From the NCBI GenBank assembly GCA_044220535.1, contig JBGAQU010000007.1, positions 1 through 53,888 on the forward strand: a stretch of DNA of 53,888 nt. The letters are read 5' to 3'. The notes below the pieces were generated by a model. That model worked only from the letters and a program-made list of their open reading frames with translations. It had not been told where the DNA came from and searched no databases. Every line of letters starts with the position of its first letter. Position 1 is the first letter of the stretch. The translations under genes and the position numbers were made by a program. Positions 53,021-53,888 of the stretch are shown piece by piece. Origin of the DNA: JBDHTS01 sp044220535 (lineage in GTDB: Bacteria > Pseudomonadota > Alphaproteobacteria > Micavibrionales > Micavibrionaceae).

Positions 53021-53888
53021 ATGACCCTATCCCCTTTTCTTTACAGTCTGGTGGCGTTTTTGCTGGCGGCGGTGCTGATGACGCCGGCACGGAAGCTGGC
53101 GGTACGTGCGGGTTTTCTTGATCGGCCTGACGGGCGGAAACAGCATGAAGGTGCGGTGCCGCCGGTTGGCGGGCTGGTGGTGTTTCCGGTGTTTATGCTG
53201 GTGGCGGGGTTCTGGCTGCAGGATTGGCGGGCCAATGGCTGGTTTTTCGCGGCGCTGGCGCTGATGCTGGTGACGGGGGCGCTGGATGACCGGTATACGG
53301 TGCCGCCGCGTATCAGATTTATTTTACAATTTGCGGCGGCATGTATGATCGCGACCGGCGGGGCGAAGGTGGCGGCGATGGGCGATCTGTTCGGGTTCGG
53401 GATTGTCTGGCTCGGGTTTTTGAGCATTCCGTTTTCGATCGTCGCGACTGTTTTGCTGATTAATGCGGTCAATCTGATGGACGGGCTGGACGGGCTGGCG
53501 GGCGGCATGGGTGTGGTGGTTCTGGGCAGCATGGCCTTGTGCGCCAGTTTTTCCGGGATTTACGCGGAAACCACGGAATTGCTGATTTTATGCGGGGCGC
53601 TATGCGGATTCCTTTTGTTCAATATGCGAAGCCCTTGGCGCGGCAAGGCCTGCGTGTTCCTGGGCGATGCGGGCAGCCTGGCGCTGGGGCTGACAATTTC
53701 ATGGTATGCGATCCGTCTGGCGGGGCAGCCTGAGCCTGTGGTCGCGCCGGCCAGCGTGGCGTGGATGCTGGGCCTGCCGATCATGGATACGTGCGGGCAG
53801 TTCGCGCGGCGCGTGGCGGAAGGGCGGTCGCCGTTTTCCGCGGACCATAACCATTTCCATCATTTGTTCGTGCAGACGGGCATGCCGG
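53021..53888 (+). CDS. WecA/MraY-family glycosyl-1-phosphate transferase, 3' end outside window
   Basis: This integral membrane enzyme family moves a sugar-1-phosphate onto undecaprenyl phosphate. The 289 visible residues show several membrane helices and family motifs in order: RKLAVRAGFLDRPDGRKQHE with PPVGG, ALDDRYTVPPRIRF, NLMDGLDGLAGG, FLGDAGSLALG and HNHFHHLF. The HHLF loop and the PVGG after KQHE point to the WecA/TagO/WbpL branch (UDP-GlcNAc type) instead of MraY. The frame is open to the end of the window. Confidence 0.88.
   Translation, partial: MTLSPFLYSLVAFLLAAVLMTPARKLAVRAGFLDRPDGRKQHEGAVPPVGGLVVFPVFMLVAGFWLQDWRANGWFFAALALMLVTGALDDRYTVPPRIRFILQFAAACMIATGGAKVAAMGDLFGFGIVWLGFLSIPFSIVATVLLINAVNLMDGLDGLAGGMGVVVLGSMALCASFSGIYAETTELLILCGALCGFLLFNMRSPWRGKACVFLGDAGSLALGLTISWYAIRLAGQPEPVVAPASVAWMLGLPIMDTCGQFARRVAEGRSPFSADHNHFHHLFVQTGMP

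Overview
The window reads as a compact bacterial chromosome segment from an alphaproteobacterium. The evidence is gene content and order: a DUF4167-clpB pair beside prmC and prfA, lysC beside ubiG, a RodZ-like gene beside ispG, a short lipoprotein just before lysA followed by a TIGR02302/DUF4175 protein, an MJ0042-type zinc-ribbon protein near ftsE/ftsX, and a YdcF-plsC pair. Many coding regions touch or overlap (ATGA junctions, convergent 3' overlaps). A Rhodospirillales- or Micavibrio-like lineage is possible but is my inference. I saw no tRNA, rRNA, CRISPR array, transposase or prophage.

Region by region. 1-4.5 kb: a chemotaxis operon, cheA (5' end outside the window)-cheW-cheY-cheB-cheR plus a further single-domain response regulator. 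4.5-8.5 kb: a mostly non-coding stretch, a proline-rich LysM protein, a Bcr/CflA-type drug exporter and a secreted alpha/beta hydrolase. 8.5-17 kb: a signalling island with an ethylene-receptor-like hybrid kinase, slyX, a metallophosphoesterase, a very large MASE1-CHASE-PAS hybrid kinase with its own HPt, and a divergent response-regulator/HPt-REC-REC pair that could complete a phosphorelay. 17-24.6 kb: amtB, a low-affinity iron permease-like protein, an EntS-like exporter, a glycine-zipper stress protein, an M17 aminopeptidase, a MurC/Mpl-like ligase and a lipoprotein. 24.7-30.3 kb: clpB, DUF4167, prmC and an oppositely oriented prfA. 30.3-32.7 kb: a secreted RCC1-repeat protein behind a long, highly foldable leader, and a coiled-coil protein. 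32.8-37 kb: ispG, a mini-lipoprotein, rodZ-like, a small secreted protein and lysC. 37.1-43.8 kb: ubiG, a HIG1-like protein, a pentapeptide-repeat protein, a TlpA-like thioredoxin, an LptM-like lipoprotein, lysA and DUF4175. 43.9-49.1 kb: zinc-ribbon protein, a repeat-rich secreted protein, ftsE, a GIY-YIG nuclease, ftsX, a YdcF-like protein and plsC. 49.1-53.9 kb: a divergent GH3 enzyme, a prephenate dehydrogenase and a WecA/MraY-type glycosyltransferase cut by the window end.

Three things stand out. (1) The RCC1-repeat gene has a promoter-like site about 190 nt upstream of its start, and the leader can form a closed multi-helix junction. In it, one segment can pair either inside the leader or with the anti-Shine-Dalgarno strand. 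This looks like a riboswitch or thermosensor, and I do not recognise its class. (2) Short GC-rich palindromes are scattered through the window and cluster around a GIY-YIG nuclease gene lodged between ftsE and ftsX. Two are about 138-bp composite elements with roughly 30-bp terminal inverted repeats, a setting reminiscent of REP/RAYT systems but with a different nuclease. (3) The N-terminus of one hybrid kinase carries the Asp, Tyr, Cys and His residues of the plant ETR1 ethylene/copper site at identical spacing.
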